From: Pyxidicoccus sp. MSG2
GTDB lineage: Bacteria; Myxococcota; Myxococcia; Myxococcales; Myxococcaceae
Assembly: GCF_026626705.1 (NCBI RefSeq)
Contig: NZ_JAPNKC010000001.1
Coordinates: 3,286,001-3,350,000 of the forward strand
DNA length: 64,000 bases
Direction of reading: 5' to 3'
Part shown: piece by piece, positions 7,394 to 17,773 of the stretch
How positions within the stretch are numbered: the first letter of the stretch is position 1
Layout: each line of letters starts with the position of its first letter
The notes under the pieces: generated by a model
What the model saw: only the letters and a program-made list of their open reading frames with translations
What the model was told of the DNA's origin: nothing
Databases searched by the model: none
Translations under genes and position numbers: made by a program

Positions 7394-8167
7394 TCACGGC
7401 TTGCTCTTCCGCTTTCGCGGTGGAGGCAGCACCTCCACCGGAATCGGAGCCTCCGCCTTCACCGCCGGCCCCGCATCCGGCGCCGCCGCGGGCGCTTCCG
7501 GGGCCTTCACCTCCACTTCGTCGTTCAGGGGCACGCGGCCCACGGAGCGGCGGAACAATTCCCACAGCGCGCGGTGGTGCACCTCCGGCGTCGCCGCGCC
7601 GGACAGCACGATGCCCGCGCCGCTGTAGCGCGCCTCCAACCCCAGGGGTTGGAGCCCCGCCTGCACCGACGCGAGCTGCTCCTGGAGCACGGGCACGTCG
7701 AAGGTCAGCTCCAGCTCGCGCGCCACGTACGCGTCCGTGCGCAGCAACTCCATCAGCGCCATGCGGCAGGCGGTGTCCTTCACCGTGGCGGACAGGCTGC
7801 GCTCCGCGCCCTCCGTCGTCTTCAAGTCGGGGCACGCCTTGCGCGCGGCGGCCAGCCGGGGCGCGGCGTCTTCCGGCGGAGGCTTCCCCACCGTGAGGCG
7901 CCACACCGCGAGGCGCCCCCCGGCATACAGGAGGAGGAGCGTCCGGCCCGTCGACTGCCCGGTGAGCAACAATTCATTGCTCCCGGGGAGCACCTCCGCG
8001 GTGGCGATGGAGGCATCCTCCACCTCCACCCAGTCCACGGTGGACAACTTGTGGAAGTGCTCCTTCCCGGGCTCCAGCGGGACGGCCAGGTCCACCGGCC
8101 AGGCGCCGGACAGGGCCGGGACGAGGAGGGCCAGGAGTGCTCCAACGGCGTACATGCGAGCGGGCAT
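7394..8167 (-). CDS. Secreted protein with pilus-assembly/secretin N-terminal-like domain
   Basis: 257 aa. After a signal peptide (MYAVGALLALLVPALSGAWP) comes a beta-rich segment: 'VPLEPGKEHFHKLSTVDWVEVEDASIATAEVLPGSNELLLTGQSTGRTLLLLYAGGRLAVWRLTV'. This matches the N-terminal 'pil_N' domain of T2SS/T3SS/Flp secretins (CpaC/RcpA), periplasmic and peptidoglycan- or partner-binding. The secretin ring domain is absent; instead there is a BON-like middle (about 160-205, 'LASVQAGLQPLGLEARYSGAGIVLSG') and a Pro/Ala/Lys-rich tail ending PPPRKRKSKP. It may act as a free-standing partner of a secretion or pilus machine. GGAG lies five bases before the ATG at 8167. No Tad or T2SS genes are nearby. Confidence 0.7.
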   Translation of the reverse strand: MPARMYAVGALLALLVPALSGAWPVDLAVPLEPGKEHFHKLSTVDWVEVEDASIATAEVLPGSNELLLTGQSTGRTLLLLYAGGRLAVWRLTVGKPPPEDAAPRLAAARKACPDLKTTEGAERSLSATVKDTACRMALMELLRTDAYVARELELTFDVPVLQEQLASVQAGLQPLGLEARYSGAGIVLSGAATPEVHHRALWELFRRSVGRVPLNDEVEVKAPEAPAAAPDAGPAVKAEAPIPVEVLPPPRKRKSKP

Positions 8168-8221
8168 GGGGGCTCCGGCGGGGTGGTACGTACCCCTAGC
8201 ACGGGATAAGAGAGAGGCTCT

Positions 8222-9622
8222 ATGCCTACCTGGACCCTCTGGGTCGCCTGCCTGGCCTTGTGCTTCATCCGGGCCCTGGTCGCCGCCGCGGAGTCCGCGC
8301 TCTACGGAACGTCGGACCTGCGCGCCCAGGAGCTGGTGGAGACGCAGCCGGGCGCGGCGAGCCGCCGAGTCTATCGGCACAAGACCAACCGCGAGGCCAC
8401 CGCCACCGCGCTGCGGCTGGGCACCCTGCTCAGCGGCTTCCTCGCCGCCGCCATTGGCGCCTTCGTCCCGCCCCGCATGCTGGACATGACCCAGTACGGC
8501 GAGGCCCCGTGGCTGCCCGTGGCCACCGTGGCCGCGGGCGCCCTCTTCGTGGGCGTGCTGGCCAGCCTCATGGAAGTCACCATGCGCGGCCTGGCCAACG
8601 CCAACCCGGAGCGCTGGGCGCTGCGGCTGTCCGGCGTGGTGTCGCTGCTGGTCTTCCTGCTCTACCCGCCCATGCGGCTGACGCTGAGCCTGCTCAACCT
8701 GGTGGCGCGGACGTTCGGCCGCACGCTGCGCTTCGAGCCCCCGCCCCCGCCGCTGGAGGAGCTGGAGAAGCTGCTGGCCGCGCAGGCCGCGAAGAACGAG
8801 GTGGACAAGAGCGCCCCGCAGCTCATCCGCTCCATCTTCGAGCTGTCCGACAAGCGCTGCCGCGACGTCATGGTGCCGCGCACCGACGTCGTCACGGTGG
8901 ACATCACCGTCTCCACCGACGAGCTGCTGCGGCTGCTGGCCGAGGAGAACCACTCGCGAATCCCCGTCTACCGGGACGACGTGGACCACATCATCGGCGT
9001 GCTGCACGCGCGCGACATCATCCCCCTGCTCCAGCACCCGGAGCTCATCGTCCTCCAGGACATCATCCGCCCCGCCCACTTCGTGCCCTGGCTGAAGCCC
9101 GTGGGAGACCTCCTCCGGGACATGCAGAAGCGGAAGATCCACATGGCCATGGTCGTCGACGAGTACGGCGGCTTCATGGGCATCGTGACGCTGGAGGACA
9201 TCCTCCGCGAAATCGTCGGCGACATCGGCGACGAGTTCGAGGTGGAGGAGAAGCAGGTGGAGAAGATGGCCGACGGCAGCTTCCTCGTGGAGGCCTCGCT
9301 GGAGGTGGATGCCTTCACCCAGGCCTTCGGCTTCCCCCTGCCCGAGGGCGACTTCGACACGCTCGGCGGCTACCTGTCGTCGCTCGCCGGCCACCTGCCG
9401 GACGTGGGCGAGCGCTTCACCTACAACGGCTGGCAGTTCGTCGTCGCCACCAAGGAGGGGCCGCGCATCGACCGCGTGCGCATGTCCCGCCTGAAGTCCG
9501 CCACCGGCAAGGACGCCCGGGACGGGAAGGACGGCCGCGAGCCCCGCGACGGCCCCCCGCGCGACGGCAAGGACGCCGGCTCCCGCGACGCGCGCGTGGA
9601 GTCCGTCTCCGCCAAGAACTGA
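8222..9622 (+). CDS. HlyC/CorC-family membrane protein (CNNM-CBS-CorC_HlyC)
   Basis: 466 aa. The N-terminal DUF21/CNNM part (about 1-170) has several membrane segments and the phrase [21 protein letters not shown] pair of CBS domains follows (about 200-325), beginning '[19 protein letters not shown]' and including '[23 protein letters not shown]' and '[30 protein letters not shown]'. A CorC_HlyC domain (about 335-420) contains '[36 protein letters not shown]'. The family is linked to Mg2+ or Co2+ transport and membrane integrity; the old name hemolysin is misleading. The last about 40 residues repeat [23 protein letters not shown], a charged disordered tail. It ends 3 bp before the convergent lipoprotein gene. 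Confidence 0.88.
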   Translation: MPTWTLWVACLALCFIRALVAAAESALYGTSDLRAQELVETQPGAASRRVYRHKTNREATATALRLGTLLSGFLAAAIGAFVPPRMLDMTQYGEAPWLPVATVAAGALFVGVLASLMEVTMRGLANANPERWALRLSGVVSLLVFLLYPPMRLTLSLLNLVARTFGRTLRFEPPPPPLEELEKLLAAQAAKNEVDKSAPQLIRSIFELSDKRCRDVMVPRTDVVTVDITVSTDELLRLLAEENHSRIPVYRDDVDHIIGVLHARDIIPLLQHPELIVLQDIIRPAHFVPWLKPVGDLLRDMQKRKIHMAMVVDEYGGFMGIVTLEDILREIVGDIGDEFEVEEKQVEKMADGSFLVEASLEVDAFTQAFGFPLPEGDFDTLGGYLSSLAGHLPDVGERFTYNGWQFVVATKEGPRIDRVRMSRLKSATGKDARDGKDGREPRDGPPRDGKDAGSRDARVESVSAKN

Positions 9623-9625
9623 GCG

Positions 9626-10105
9626 TCAGCCCCCTTCCGGGCCGTTCAGCGGCGGCACGTACGCCAGGGGCAGCACGCGCGTGTCGTCGAAGGGCGCGCG
9701 CCGCTCCGTGCCGCCGAAGCGCAGCACCACACCGCCGCTCACCCGCACCCGGCGCGCCACCGGCTCCGCGCCGCCCGTGGCGCTCTCGCTGGCCAGCGGG
9801 AAGAACACCCGCAGCGGCAGGCGCCCGTCCGAGGGCAGCGCCACGGCCACCTGCTGCACGCCCGCCGCCATGCGCCGCCCGTCCACCCGCAGCTCGAAGT
9901 CCACCGAGGACACGCTGGCCGCGTCCGAGGACGGGTTGGCCACCTCCAGCCCCAAATCCAGCACGCCCGAGCCGTCCGGCCGGAAGTCCACGGCGACGGA
10001 GTCCACGCGCACGGCCTCGTCATAGGCGCGCGGCCGGAAGGGCACCGAGCCCAGGCACCCGGACAGGACGCCGCCACACAGCAGCGCGACGACGGCGCGG
10101 CGCAC
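9626..10105 (-). CDS. LEA-type lipoprotein
   Basis: 159 aa from a GTG at 10105, five bases after the upstream kinase stop. The N-terminus (VALLCGGVLSGC) is a lipoprotein signal with Cys17. The rest is a single WHy/LEA14-like beta domain: 'VRVDSVAVDFRPDGSGVLDLGLEVANPSSDAASVSSVDFELRVDGRRMAAGVQQ', then 'SDGRLPLRVFFPL'. It is related in type to the two-domain lipoprotein at 4328-5170. It is the last gene of a likely glgA-kinase-lipoprotein run. Function unknown. Confidence 0.72.
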   Translation of the reverse strand: MRRAVVALLCGGVLSGCLGSVPFRPRAYDEAVRVDSVAVDFRPDGSGVLDLGLEVANPSSDAASVSSVDFELRVDGRRMAAGVQQVAVALPSDGRLPLRVFFPLASESATGGAEPVARRVRVSGGVVLRFGGTERRAPFDDTRVLPLAYVPPLNGPEGG

Positions 10106-10110
10106 GCGGC

Positions 10111-11028
10111 TCAGCCGCCCAGCAGAGGCTGGAGGGCCTCCACCGTCAGGGGCCAGCCCGCGCGTTTGGACAGCGCCTCGAGCGCCTTGAGGAACTCCGC
10201 GGCCGTCTGGAAGCGCCGCGCCCGGTCCGCGAAGAGCGCCTTGCGCGCCACCTGCACCGCGTAGTCCGGCAGGTCCGGCGCCACCGACGACAGGAGCGGC
10301 ACCCGCGCGTCGCGCACCCGGTGCATCAGCTCCGCCTCGTTGTCCCCGGCGTGCAGGCGGCGGCTGGCCCACAACTCCCAGAGGATGACGCCCAGCGCGT
10401 ACAAGTCGGTGCGCGCGTCCACCGCCTGGCCCAGCACCTGCTCCGGGCTCATGTACGGCAGCGTGCCGCGCAGCGCGCCCGCGTCGCCGCGCATCATCCC
10501 CTCCACCTCCGCCACGCCGAAGTCGGTGAGCTTCACGTCGCCGTTGATGCCCAGCAGCACGTTGGCCGGGTTCAAGTCGCGGTGGACGATGGTGGCGCCG
10601 TTCTCCCCCACCTTCGCCCGGTGGATGTAGTCGAGCGCCTTCGCCAGGCACCAGGCGATGTAGAGGGCGGACTCGGGCGGCATGGCCGCGCCGGCCTTGA
10701 TGAGCAGCTCCTGCATGTAGCCGAGCGTCCGGCCACTGACGAGCTCCTGCACCATGAGGTAGTCCGGCCCCGCCTTGAAGAGGCGGTAGGTGCGGACGAT
10801 GTGAGGGTGGCGCAGGCGCACCGTCAGCTTCGCCTCGTCGACGAACGCCTTGACGTACGCGGTGTCACTGCGGAACGAGGGGTGCAGTCGCTTGATGACG
10901 ACTTCTTCCGGTTCGCCGGGCGAGCGCTGCGTGGTGACCCGGGCACGTGCCTGGTACACCTCCGCCATGCCGCCTACAGCCAACCGGCCGACCACCTCGT
11001 AACCGCCCAGGTCCGGAGCTTCCGCCAC
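10111..11028 (-). CDS. Soluble Ser/Thr protein kinase (Hanks type)
   Basis: 305 aa, almost only a kinase domain. Visible motifs: glycine loop [12 protein letters not shown] (15-25), Lys46 in VVIKRLHP, Glu64 in the C helix, catalytic loop [11 protein letters not shown] with Asp150, DFG with Asp168, and [10 protein letters not shown]. The Asn-Pro in HRDLNPAN replaces the usual Lys-Pro, a variant often seen in myxobacterial kinases; it removes the catalytic-loop lysine, so activity may differ. No transmembrane or PASTA part exists, so it is probably cytoplasmic. It lies 35 bp after glgA and 5 bp before a lipoprotein gene, which hints at, but does not show, control of glycogen synthesis or envelope state. 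Confidence 0.92.
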   Translation of the reverse strand: MAEAPDLGGYEVVGRLAVGGMAEVYQARARVTTQRSPGEPEEVVIKRLHPSFRSDTAYVKAFVDEAKLTVRLRHPHIVRTYRLFKAGPDYLMVQELVSGRTLGYMQELLIKAGAAMPPESALYIAWCLAKALDYIHRAKVGENGATIVHRDLNPANVLLGINGDVKLTDFGVAEVEGMMRGDAGALRGTLPYMSPEQVLGQAVDARTDLYALGVILWELWASRRLHAGDNEAELMHRVRDARVPLLSSVAPDLPDYAVQVARKALFADRARRFQTAAEFLKALEALSKRAGWPLTVEALQPLLGG

Positions 11029-11063
11029 GCGACAAGACTACTGCGAATTTCCGTCCGCACCCA

Positions 11064-12497
11064 CTATTCAGCCATGAGGGCGGCGTAGACGGCCTCGTAT
11101 TTCCGGGCGGAAGCGCTCCAGGAGAAGTCCTTCTCCATGCCCCGGCGCCGGAACTCCTCCAGCCGGGGTGGGTCCGCGTAGAGGGCCAGGGCCCGGCGGA
11201 TGGCCGCCAGGAGGGCGGCCGGGTGGAAGGCCTCGAAGAGGACGCCGGTGCCGTCCAGCCCGCCCTCCACGGTGTCCACCAGCCCCCCCGTGGCCCGGAC
11301 GATGGGAACCGTCCCGTAACGCAGCGAATACATCTGGTTCAGCCCGCACGGCTCGTACCGGCTGGGCATGAGGAAGAAGTCCGCCCCGGCCTCCACCAGG
11401 TGCGACAGCGCCGCGTCGAACCCGAGGTGCACGGCCAGCTGCTTCGGGTAACGGGCCTGCAACGCGCGCAGGCCGTCCTCCAGCGGGCCCTCCCCGCTGC
11501 CGATGCCCACGAAGCGGATGTCCGCCTGGAGCGCGGTGGGCAGCACCTCCAGCAACAGGTCCATGCCCTTCTGCCACGCCAGCCGGCTGACGATGGCGAA
11601 CACCGGCGCGTCCCCGTCCGGCAGCCCGAAGCGCGAGAGCAATTCGCGCTTGCACACCGCCTTGCCCTGCAAGTCACGCGGGCCGTAGCGGGCCGGGAGG
11701 ACGGGGTCCGCCTGGGGGTCCCACTCGTGCGCGTCGATGCCGTTGAGGATGCCGTGCAGCCGGTGCGCGCGGCGGCGCAGCAGGCCGTCCAGCCCGTAGC
11801 CCTGCTCCGGCCCCTGGATTTCCCGCGCGTAGGTGGGCGACACGGTGGTGAGCGCGTCGGAGAAGACGAGCCCGCCCTTGAGGAAGTTGACCGCGTCGTA
11901 GAACTCGAGGCCGCCCTCGGAGGTGAACAAGTCCCAGGGCAACCCCAGCTCGTCCATGACGCCCTTGGGGAACTGCCCCTGGTAGGCCAGGTTGTGGATG
12001 GTGAAGACGCTCTTCGCTCGGGACAGCGCGGTGGAGCGGAAGCCGCGCTGGAGCGCCACCGGAACCAGGCCCGTCTGCCAGTCGTTGGCGTGGATGATGT
12101 CCGGGACGAAGCGCAGCCGCTGCGCGGCCTGGAGCGCGCCCACCGAGAGGTAGGCGAAGCGCCGCGCGTTGTCGCCGAACTCGCCCCAGGCGTCGCCGTA
12201 GAGGCCGTTGCGGTTCCCGTAGAAGAACTCGTTCTCCAGGAAGAGGACCTCCAGGTTCTCCGACAGGCGCGTGGAGAGGATGGGGCCGGACGCCTCGCCG
12301 GAGGGGAAGCGCACCACCAGGGACTGGCCGGTGGGGGTGAGCCGGGAAGCGTCGCGCACGTCGCGGTAGCGAGGGGTGACGACCTTCACGTCGTGGCCCA
12401 GCGAGGCGAGCGCGGCGGGCAGGGCCCCAGCCACGTCTCCCAGGCCTCCCGTCTTGGAGAAGGGCGTCACCTCCGAGGAGATGAAGAGAATCTTCAT
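11064..12497 (-). CDS. glgA: Glycogen synthase (ADP-glucose type, GT5)
   Basis: 477 aa. The start MKILFISSEVTPFSKTGGLGDVAGALP carries the ADP-glucose-binding KTGGLGD motif (Lys15). The C-terminal half has 'FAIVSRLAWQKGMDLLLE', 'FFLMPSRYEPCGLNQMYSLRYGTVPIVRATGGLVDTV', which includes the catalytic Glu of the GT-B retaining family. It adds glucose from ADP-glucose to the growing alpha-1,4-glucan in the cytoplasm. An upstream in-frame ATG (12524) exists, but the family N-terminus and spacing fit 12497. It is first in a minus-strand run with a protein kinase and a lipoprotein gene; other glg genes are not in the window. It is divergent from pdxH with 77 bp between. Confidence 0.95.
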   Translation of the reverse strand: MKILFISSEVTPFSKTGGLGDVAGALPAALASLGHDVKVVTPRYRDVRDASRLTPTGQSLVVRFPSGEASGPILSTRLSENLEVLFLENEFFYGNRNGLYGDAWGEFGDNARRFAYLSVGALQAAQRLRFVPDIIHANDWQTGLVPVALQRGFRSTALSRAKSVFTIHNLAYQGQFPKGVMDELGLPWDLFTSEGGLEFYDAVNFLKGGLVFSDALTTVSPTYAREIQGPEQGYGLDGLLRRRAHRLHGILNGIDAHEWDPQADPVLPARYGPRDLQGKAVCKRELLSRFGLPDGDAPVFAIVSRLAWQKGMDLLLEVLPTALQADIRFVGIGSGEGPLEDGLRALQARYPKQLAVHLGFDAALSHLVEAGADFFLMPSRYEPCGLNQMYSLRYGTVPIVRATGGLVDTVEGGLDGTGVLFEAFHPAALLAAIRRALALYADPPRLEEFRRRGMEKDFSWSASARKYEAVYAALMAE

Positions 12498-12574
12498 GGG
12501 CCCACATTGACGTGTGGCCCGCATGAGTCAACCGCGAACGTGCGCCCGGGGCGCCCGTCCCCTATGTTTCAAAC

Positions 12575-13159
12575 GTGCATATTCCACCGGACCCCATCCA
12601 GCGTTTCGCGGACCTCTTCGAGCGGGCGAAGAAGGCCGTCCCCGTGGACCCCAACGCCATGGTGGTCGCCACCGTCGGCGATGACGGACGCCCCAGCGCT
12701 CGCGTGGTGCTGCTGAAGGACTTCGATGCGCGCGGCTTCGTCTTCTTCACCAACTACGAGAGCCGCAAGGGCCGCGAGTTGCTGGCACACCCCTTCGCAG
12801 CGCTGTGCTTCCACTGGGCCCCACTGGAGGAGCAGGTGAGGGTGGAGGGCCGGGTGGAGCGCGTGTCCGACGCGGAGGCGGACGCGTACTTCCGCAGCCG
12901 GGCGCACGGCAGCCAGGTGGGCGCGTGGGCCAGCCTCCAGAGCCGCCCCCTGCCCTCCCGCGAAGAGCTGGACGCGCGGGTGGCGGAGGTGGAGGCGCGC
13001 CACGCCGGCAAGGAGGTGCCCCGCCCGCCGAACTGGTCCGGCTTCCGCGTGGTGCCGGACCGCATCGAGTTCTGGCACTCCCGCCCCAGCCGGCTCCACG
13101 ACAGGCACGTCTACCTGCGCGAGGGGGACGGCTGGCGCACGCAGATGCTGTACCCGTAG
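12575..13159 (+). CDS. pdxH: Pyridoxine/pyridoxamine 5'-phosphate oxidase
   Basis: 194 aa from a GTG. Family signatures: 'PNAMVVATVGDDGRPSARVVLLKDFDARGFVFFTNYESRKGREL', 'LCFHWAPLEEQVRVEGRVERVSD', 'RSRAHGSQVGAWASLQSRPL', 'PPNWSGFRVVPDRIEFWHSRPSRLHDRHVY'. The Arg/His of RPSRLHDR bind substrate phosphate and pyridine ring in the family. The enzyme uses FMN and oxygen to make pyridoxal 5'-phosphate from the pyridoxine or pyridoxamine form. It is monocistronic by layout: divergent from glgA, convergent with the SDR gene. Length is slightly short compared with E. coli PdxH (218 aa), because the N-terminal extension is missing. Confidence 0.95.
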   Translation: MHIPPDPIQRFADLFERAKKAVPVDPNAMVVATVGDDGRPSARVVLLKDFDARGFVFFTNYESRKGRELLAHPFAALCFHWAPLEEQVRVEGRVERVSDAEADAYFRSRAHGSQVGAWASLQSRPLPSREELDARVAEVEARHAGKEVPRPPNWSGFRVVPDRIEFWHSRPSRLHDRHVYLREGDGWRTQMLYP

Positions 13160-13198
13160 GCGCGCCGGGCCATGGCCGCTCGCCCCGCGCCCCGCGCC

Positions 13199-13888
13199 CT
13201 ACCAGGGGACTTCCGCGCCCTGGTAGTCGAAGAAGCGGCCGGTGTGCTCCGGCCCCATGCCGTCGATGATGCGCAGCAGGCCGTGCACGGAGTCCGACGC
13301 CGGCAGGGGCGCCTGCGGCCCGCCCATGTCCGTCTGCACCCAGCCGGGGTGGAGCACCACGGTGGTGAAGCCCTCCGCGCGCAAGTCATTGGCCAGGGTG
13401 CGCACGCCCATGTTCAGCGCGGCCTTGGACATGCGGTACGCGTAGGCGCCACCCTCGGTGTTGTCGGCGACCGAGCCCATGCGCGAGCTGACATGGGCCA
13501 CCTTGCGCGCTGCGCCGCGGCGCAGCGCGGGCAAGAGCGCGGAGGTGACGCGCAACGGCCCCAGGGCGTTGACGGCGAAGGTGCGTGCCATGTCCACGTA
13601 GTCCACGTCGGTGAGGGCGCACCACAGGCCGGGCACACCGGCGTTGTTGATGAGCACGTCCACCGGCGCGGCGCAGACGTCCGCGGCGAACGAGCGGATG
13701 CTGGCGGCGTCCTCCACGTCGAGCGCGTGGATGCGCAGGCGGTTGCCCACCTCGCGGGCCAGCGGCTCCAGCCGCTTCGCACCCTCGGGCGAGCGCACTC
13801 CCGCGTCGACGGTGTCCCCTCTTCGCAGGAGCTGATGGACGAACTCGAGACCGATTCCCCGGCTTGCTCCAGTGATGACGTAGCGCAT
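13199..13888 (-). CDS. Short-chain dehydrogenase/reductase
   Basis: 229 aa. Starts MRYVITGASRGIGLEFVHQLL with the Rossmann TGxxxGIG motif. Further SDR signs are DVEDAAS, LINNAGVPG, catalytic Ser in HVSSRMGSV, and YAYRMSKAALN (YxxxK catalytic Tyr and Lys). The family uses NAD(P)H to reduce or oxidise carbonyl or alcohol groups; the sequence resembles the C-factor/CsgA-like and sniffer-type carbonyl reductases. In Myxococcus the short SDR CsgA is a developmental signalling protein, but this protein cannot be equated with it. The start has no clear ribosome site; an ATG three codons upstream (13897) is an alternative. It is divergent from the protoporphyrinogen oxidase gene. Confidence 0.88.
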   Translation of the reverse strand: MRYVITGASRGIGLEFVHQLLRRGDTVDAGVRSPEGAKRLEPLAREVGNRLRIHALDVEDAASIRSFAADVCAAPVDVLINNAGVPGLWCALTDVDYVDMARTFAVNALGPLRVTSALLPALRRGAARKVAHVSSRMGSVADNTEGGAYAYRMSKAALNMGVRTLANDLRAEGFTTVVLHPGWVQTDMGGPQAPLPASDSVHGLLRIIDGMGPEHTGRFFDYQGAEVPW

Positions 13889-14020
13889 GAAAGGCATTAA
13901 CGCGCCGAATGGACCGCGCTGGCAAAACGCGGCTGTTGACGAGTGGGGAGTGTGAATGAGGAGTGCACGCTGGTCACCGGAAGCCCTGCTCACAGGTGAG
14001 GGTTGCGTGATGGTGTTTGA

Positions 14021-15430
<1,410 letters not shown>

Positions 15431-15557
15431 GCGTTACGGAAATAGCCCGGGCGACCCTTCGTTGTCCTCCAGCGACCGCTCGGGCCGGGGGCGTCAGCAC
15501 AGCCAGGGAAGACACGTCAGACTGCAAAGGCATGCTTCCCGGAGTCAGGAGCCCCTC

Positions 15558-15680
15558 ATGCTTGCCCTCCCCTCCCCCCTCCTCGTCCTCGCCGCCATCC
15601 TCCTCTTCCCCATCGTCCTCGCCGGCAGCATGGTGCTGGACGTCATGGAGACCGAGCTGGAGGAGGGCCCCGCGCGCTGA
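15558..15680 (+). CDS. 40-aa single-pass membrane peptide
   Basis: A small gene with a strong AGGAG six bases before the ATG. The peptide is mostly one hydrophobic helix (residues 1-27, LVLAAILLFPIVLAGSM-VL) followed by a short acidic tail, DVMETELEEGPAR. It is not recognised. It ends 31 bp before the sensor kinase gene, in the same direction, so it may belong to the same transcript and could modulate the kinase. Confidence 0.5.
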   Translation: MLALPSPLLVLAAILLFPIVLAGSMVLDVMETELEEGPAR

Positions 15681-15711
15681 GCGCCCCGGCGGGGTAGGCT
15701 CCCGCTGGCGC

Positions 15712-16767
15712 ATGTCGGAGAAGTCGGAAGCATCCATCGTCCGTGCCACGTGGCGGGCCCTCGTGGAGCCCCGGAGGCTGTTGCCCATCCTCCTGGTGGC
15801 CGCGCCGCTCGTGGCCGCCCAGGTGCGCTTCAGTCGCGAGCCGCTGGCCGTGTACCTGGGCGTGCTGATGTGCCTGATGTTCGTGGCCGTGGCGCCCGTC
15901 TCCTACCGCTTCCTCTTCCCGGAGGGGTTGGACCTGAGCCACGGCGGCATCCGCCTGCTGCTGTACTGCACCGTGGGCAGCGGCGTGGTGCTCACCTCCG
16001 GCTTCGTGCTGCCGAAGCTGCTCGGCATGGGGCCCACCTTCCTCACCCAGCGCCTCAACCTCGCGGTGTGCGGCGCCCTCTTCCTCGTGGGCGGCTGGGG
16101 CCTGGGCCGGGACATCGGCTTCGAGGAGAGCCTGGTGCGCGAGCGGGCCCGCGCCGCGCGCTTCGCGCTGGAGGCGGAGCAGGCGCAGTTGCTCGCGCTG
16201 CGCAGCCACCTGGACCCGCACTTCCTCTTCAACACCCTCAACGCCATCGCCGAGTGGTGCCGCGAGGACGGCGCCGTCGCCGAGGCCGCCGTGCTGCGGC
16301 TGTCCACCATGCTCCGCTCCGTGCTCGCCGGCGTGCGCAGCGCCACCTGGCCCCTGTCCCAGGAGTTGGAGCTCGTCCGCACCCTCTTCGATTTGCACCT
16401 GCTGAGAGACCCGGACCTCTTCCAGCTCGGAATGAACGTTCCTTCCGGCGCGGGGGACGTGCCCGTCCCGCCGCTGGTGCTGCTGCCGCTCGCGGAGAAC
16501 GCCGTGAAGCACGGCCCCGCCGCCGGCCACCGGGGCCGCCTGTCGCTGGACATCACCGTGCGCGACGGCGAGGTGGAGGTGGCCATCGAAAACCCCGGCG
16601 CCTCCAAGGGCCCCCGCGAGGGCAGCGCCGGCCTGCCCACCGTGGAGCGCCGCCTGGCCCTGGCCTATGGCGGCAGGGCCCGCCTCACGCTCGAGAGCGC
16701 GCAAGAGCGCACCCGCGTCACCGTCATCCTGCCCCGCTCGGGCCCCCTGCCTGGAGTCGTCACGTGA
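15712..16767 (+). CDS. LytS-type membrane sensor histidine kinase
   Basis: 351 aa. The first about 135 residues hold four hydrophobic segments and no large sensor domain. The kinase core has LRSHLDPHFLFNTLNAIAEWC, the His_kinase (PF06580) signature with phospho-acceptor His170. The ATP part ends with VLLPLAENAVKHGP (N box) and GSAGLPTVERRLALAYG. Kinases of this class pair with LytTR regulators and often sense membrane state or small ligands. The stop TGA overlaps the GTG of the regulator gene by four bases (GTGA), so the two are co-translated. The signal is unknown. Confidence 0.9.
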   Translation: MSEKSEASIVRATWRALVEPRRLLPILLVAAPLVAAQVRFSREPLAVYLGVLMCLMFVAVAPVSYRFLFPEGLDLSHGGIRLLLYCTVGSGVVLTSGFVLPKLLGMGPTFLTQRLNLAVCGALFLVGGWGLGRDIGFEESLVRERARAARFALEAEQAQLLALRSHLDPHFLFNTLNAIAEWCREDGAVAEAAVLRLSTMLRSVLAGVRSATWPLSQELELVRTLFDLHLLRDPDLFQLGMNVPSGAGDVPVPPLVLLPLAENAVKHGPAAGHRGRLSLDITVRDGEVEVAIENPGASKGPREGSAGLPTVERRLALAYGGRARLTLESAQERTRVTVILPRSGPLPGVVT

Positions 16768-17549
16768 GTCCGACACTGCGCGTCCTCGTCGCCGATGACG
16801 AGCTGCTCGCCCGCAAGCGCCTGTCCCGCCTGCTGGCCGCCTTTCCGGATGTGGAGCTGTGCGGCGAGGCCGCGGACGGAGAGGCCGTCCTCACCGCCGT
16901 GCGCGCCGGGGGCGTGGACGTGGTGCTGCTGGACATCCACATGCCCGGCCTCAGCGGCCTGGACGCGCTGGCCCTGATGCCGGAGGGGCGCCCTCGCGTC
17001 ATCCTCTGCACCGCCCACGCCGAGCACGCGGTGGAGGCCTTCAACCACGGCGCCGTGGACTACGTCCTCAAGCCCGTCGAGCCCGCGCGCCTGCAGAAGG
17101 CGCTGGAGCGCGCCCGCGCCCGGCTGGAGGAGTCCGGGCGCGAGGCACCGGCCCCCGGCACCGAGAAGGCCCCGGCGTCACTCCCGGCCGCGCGCGGACT
17201 GGGGCGGCTGCCCATCCCCACGCGACAGGGCATCGTCCTGGTGGACCCGGAGACGATTTCGCACGCGGCGCTGGAGGACGAGCTGGTGACGGTGTTCACC
17301 GGGCAGGGCGACTTCCTCACCGACTTCACCCTCAACGAGCTGGCGGAGAAGCTGCCCGCGGAGCGCTTCCACCGCGTCCACCGCCGGGCGCTGCTGAATC
17401 TGTCCCACGTCACCCGGCTGGAGCCGCTGGACACGGGCGGCTACCTGGCGCGCACCGTCCGGGGCCACGCGGTGGAGGTGAGCCGCCAGTCCGCGCGCGA
17501 GCTGCGGCGCATGCTCGGCCTCCGCCGGGGCACCGAGGACGAGGGCTGA
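16764..17549 (+). CDS. LytTR-family response regulator
   Basis: 261 aa from a GTG. The receiver domain (1-125) has Asp11/Asp12, phospho-acceptor Asp57 in VVLLDIHMPGLSG, the T of CTAHAEHAVEAF and Lys in YVLKPVEP. A Pro/Ala-rich linker (130-150) leads to a LytTR DNA-binding domain (about 155-255): 'TRQGIVLVDPETISHAALEDELVTVFTG', 'FHRVHRRALLNLSHV', 'GHAVEVSRQSARELRRML'. Such regulators bind paired direct repeats. Its target genes cannot be told; no obvious LytTR repeat pair was found in its own promoter region. Confidence 0.92.
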   Translation: MSPTLRVLVADDELLARKRLSRLLAAFPDVELCGEAADGEAVLTAVRAGGVDVVLLDIHMPGLSGLDALALMPEGRPRVILCTAHAEHAVEAFNHGAVDYVLKPVEPARLQKALERARARLEESGREAPAPGTEKAPASLPAARGLGRLPIPTRQGIVLVDPETISHAALEDELVTVFTGQGDFLTDFTLNELAEKLPAERFHRVHRRALLNLSHVTRLEPLDTGGYLARTVRGHAVEVSRQSARELRRMLGLRRGTEDEG

Positions 17550-17773
17550 GGCCCGACCTTCCGGGCGCCCCGACGTCGCACGTGCCTCACGACGAGAGAT
17601 GAAGCCGGCCGCGGCGAGGGAGGGCCTCCGTTGCCCCTCCCCACGGGCGCCTGCGCTCCGCTGCTTCCGCGCCGGCCCGCCTGCGGCCACTGCTCTTCAT
17701 CCCACTGCATTGCTGCCCTGCTTCACATCTCCGCACGCGGCGGCGCTGCCTCGCGGCCCCGCGTCACTGCCAC

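Noticed and set aside
8260..11088. Open frame of 942 codons on the plus strand
   Set aside because: It is out of frame with the HlyC/CorC gene and antisense to the kinase gene; its product is a low-complexity Arg/Ala/Pro/Gly string, typical of shadow frames in GC-rich DNA.
13199..13888. Calling the SDR CsgA (C-signal)
   Set aside because: It has the general SDR pattern only; nothing visible ties it to CsgA more than to other short carbonyl reductases.
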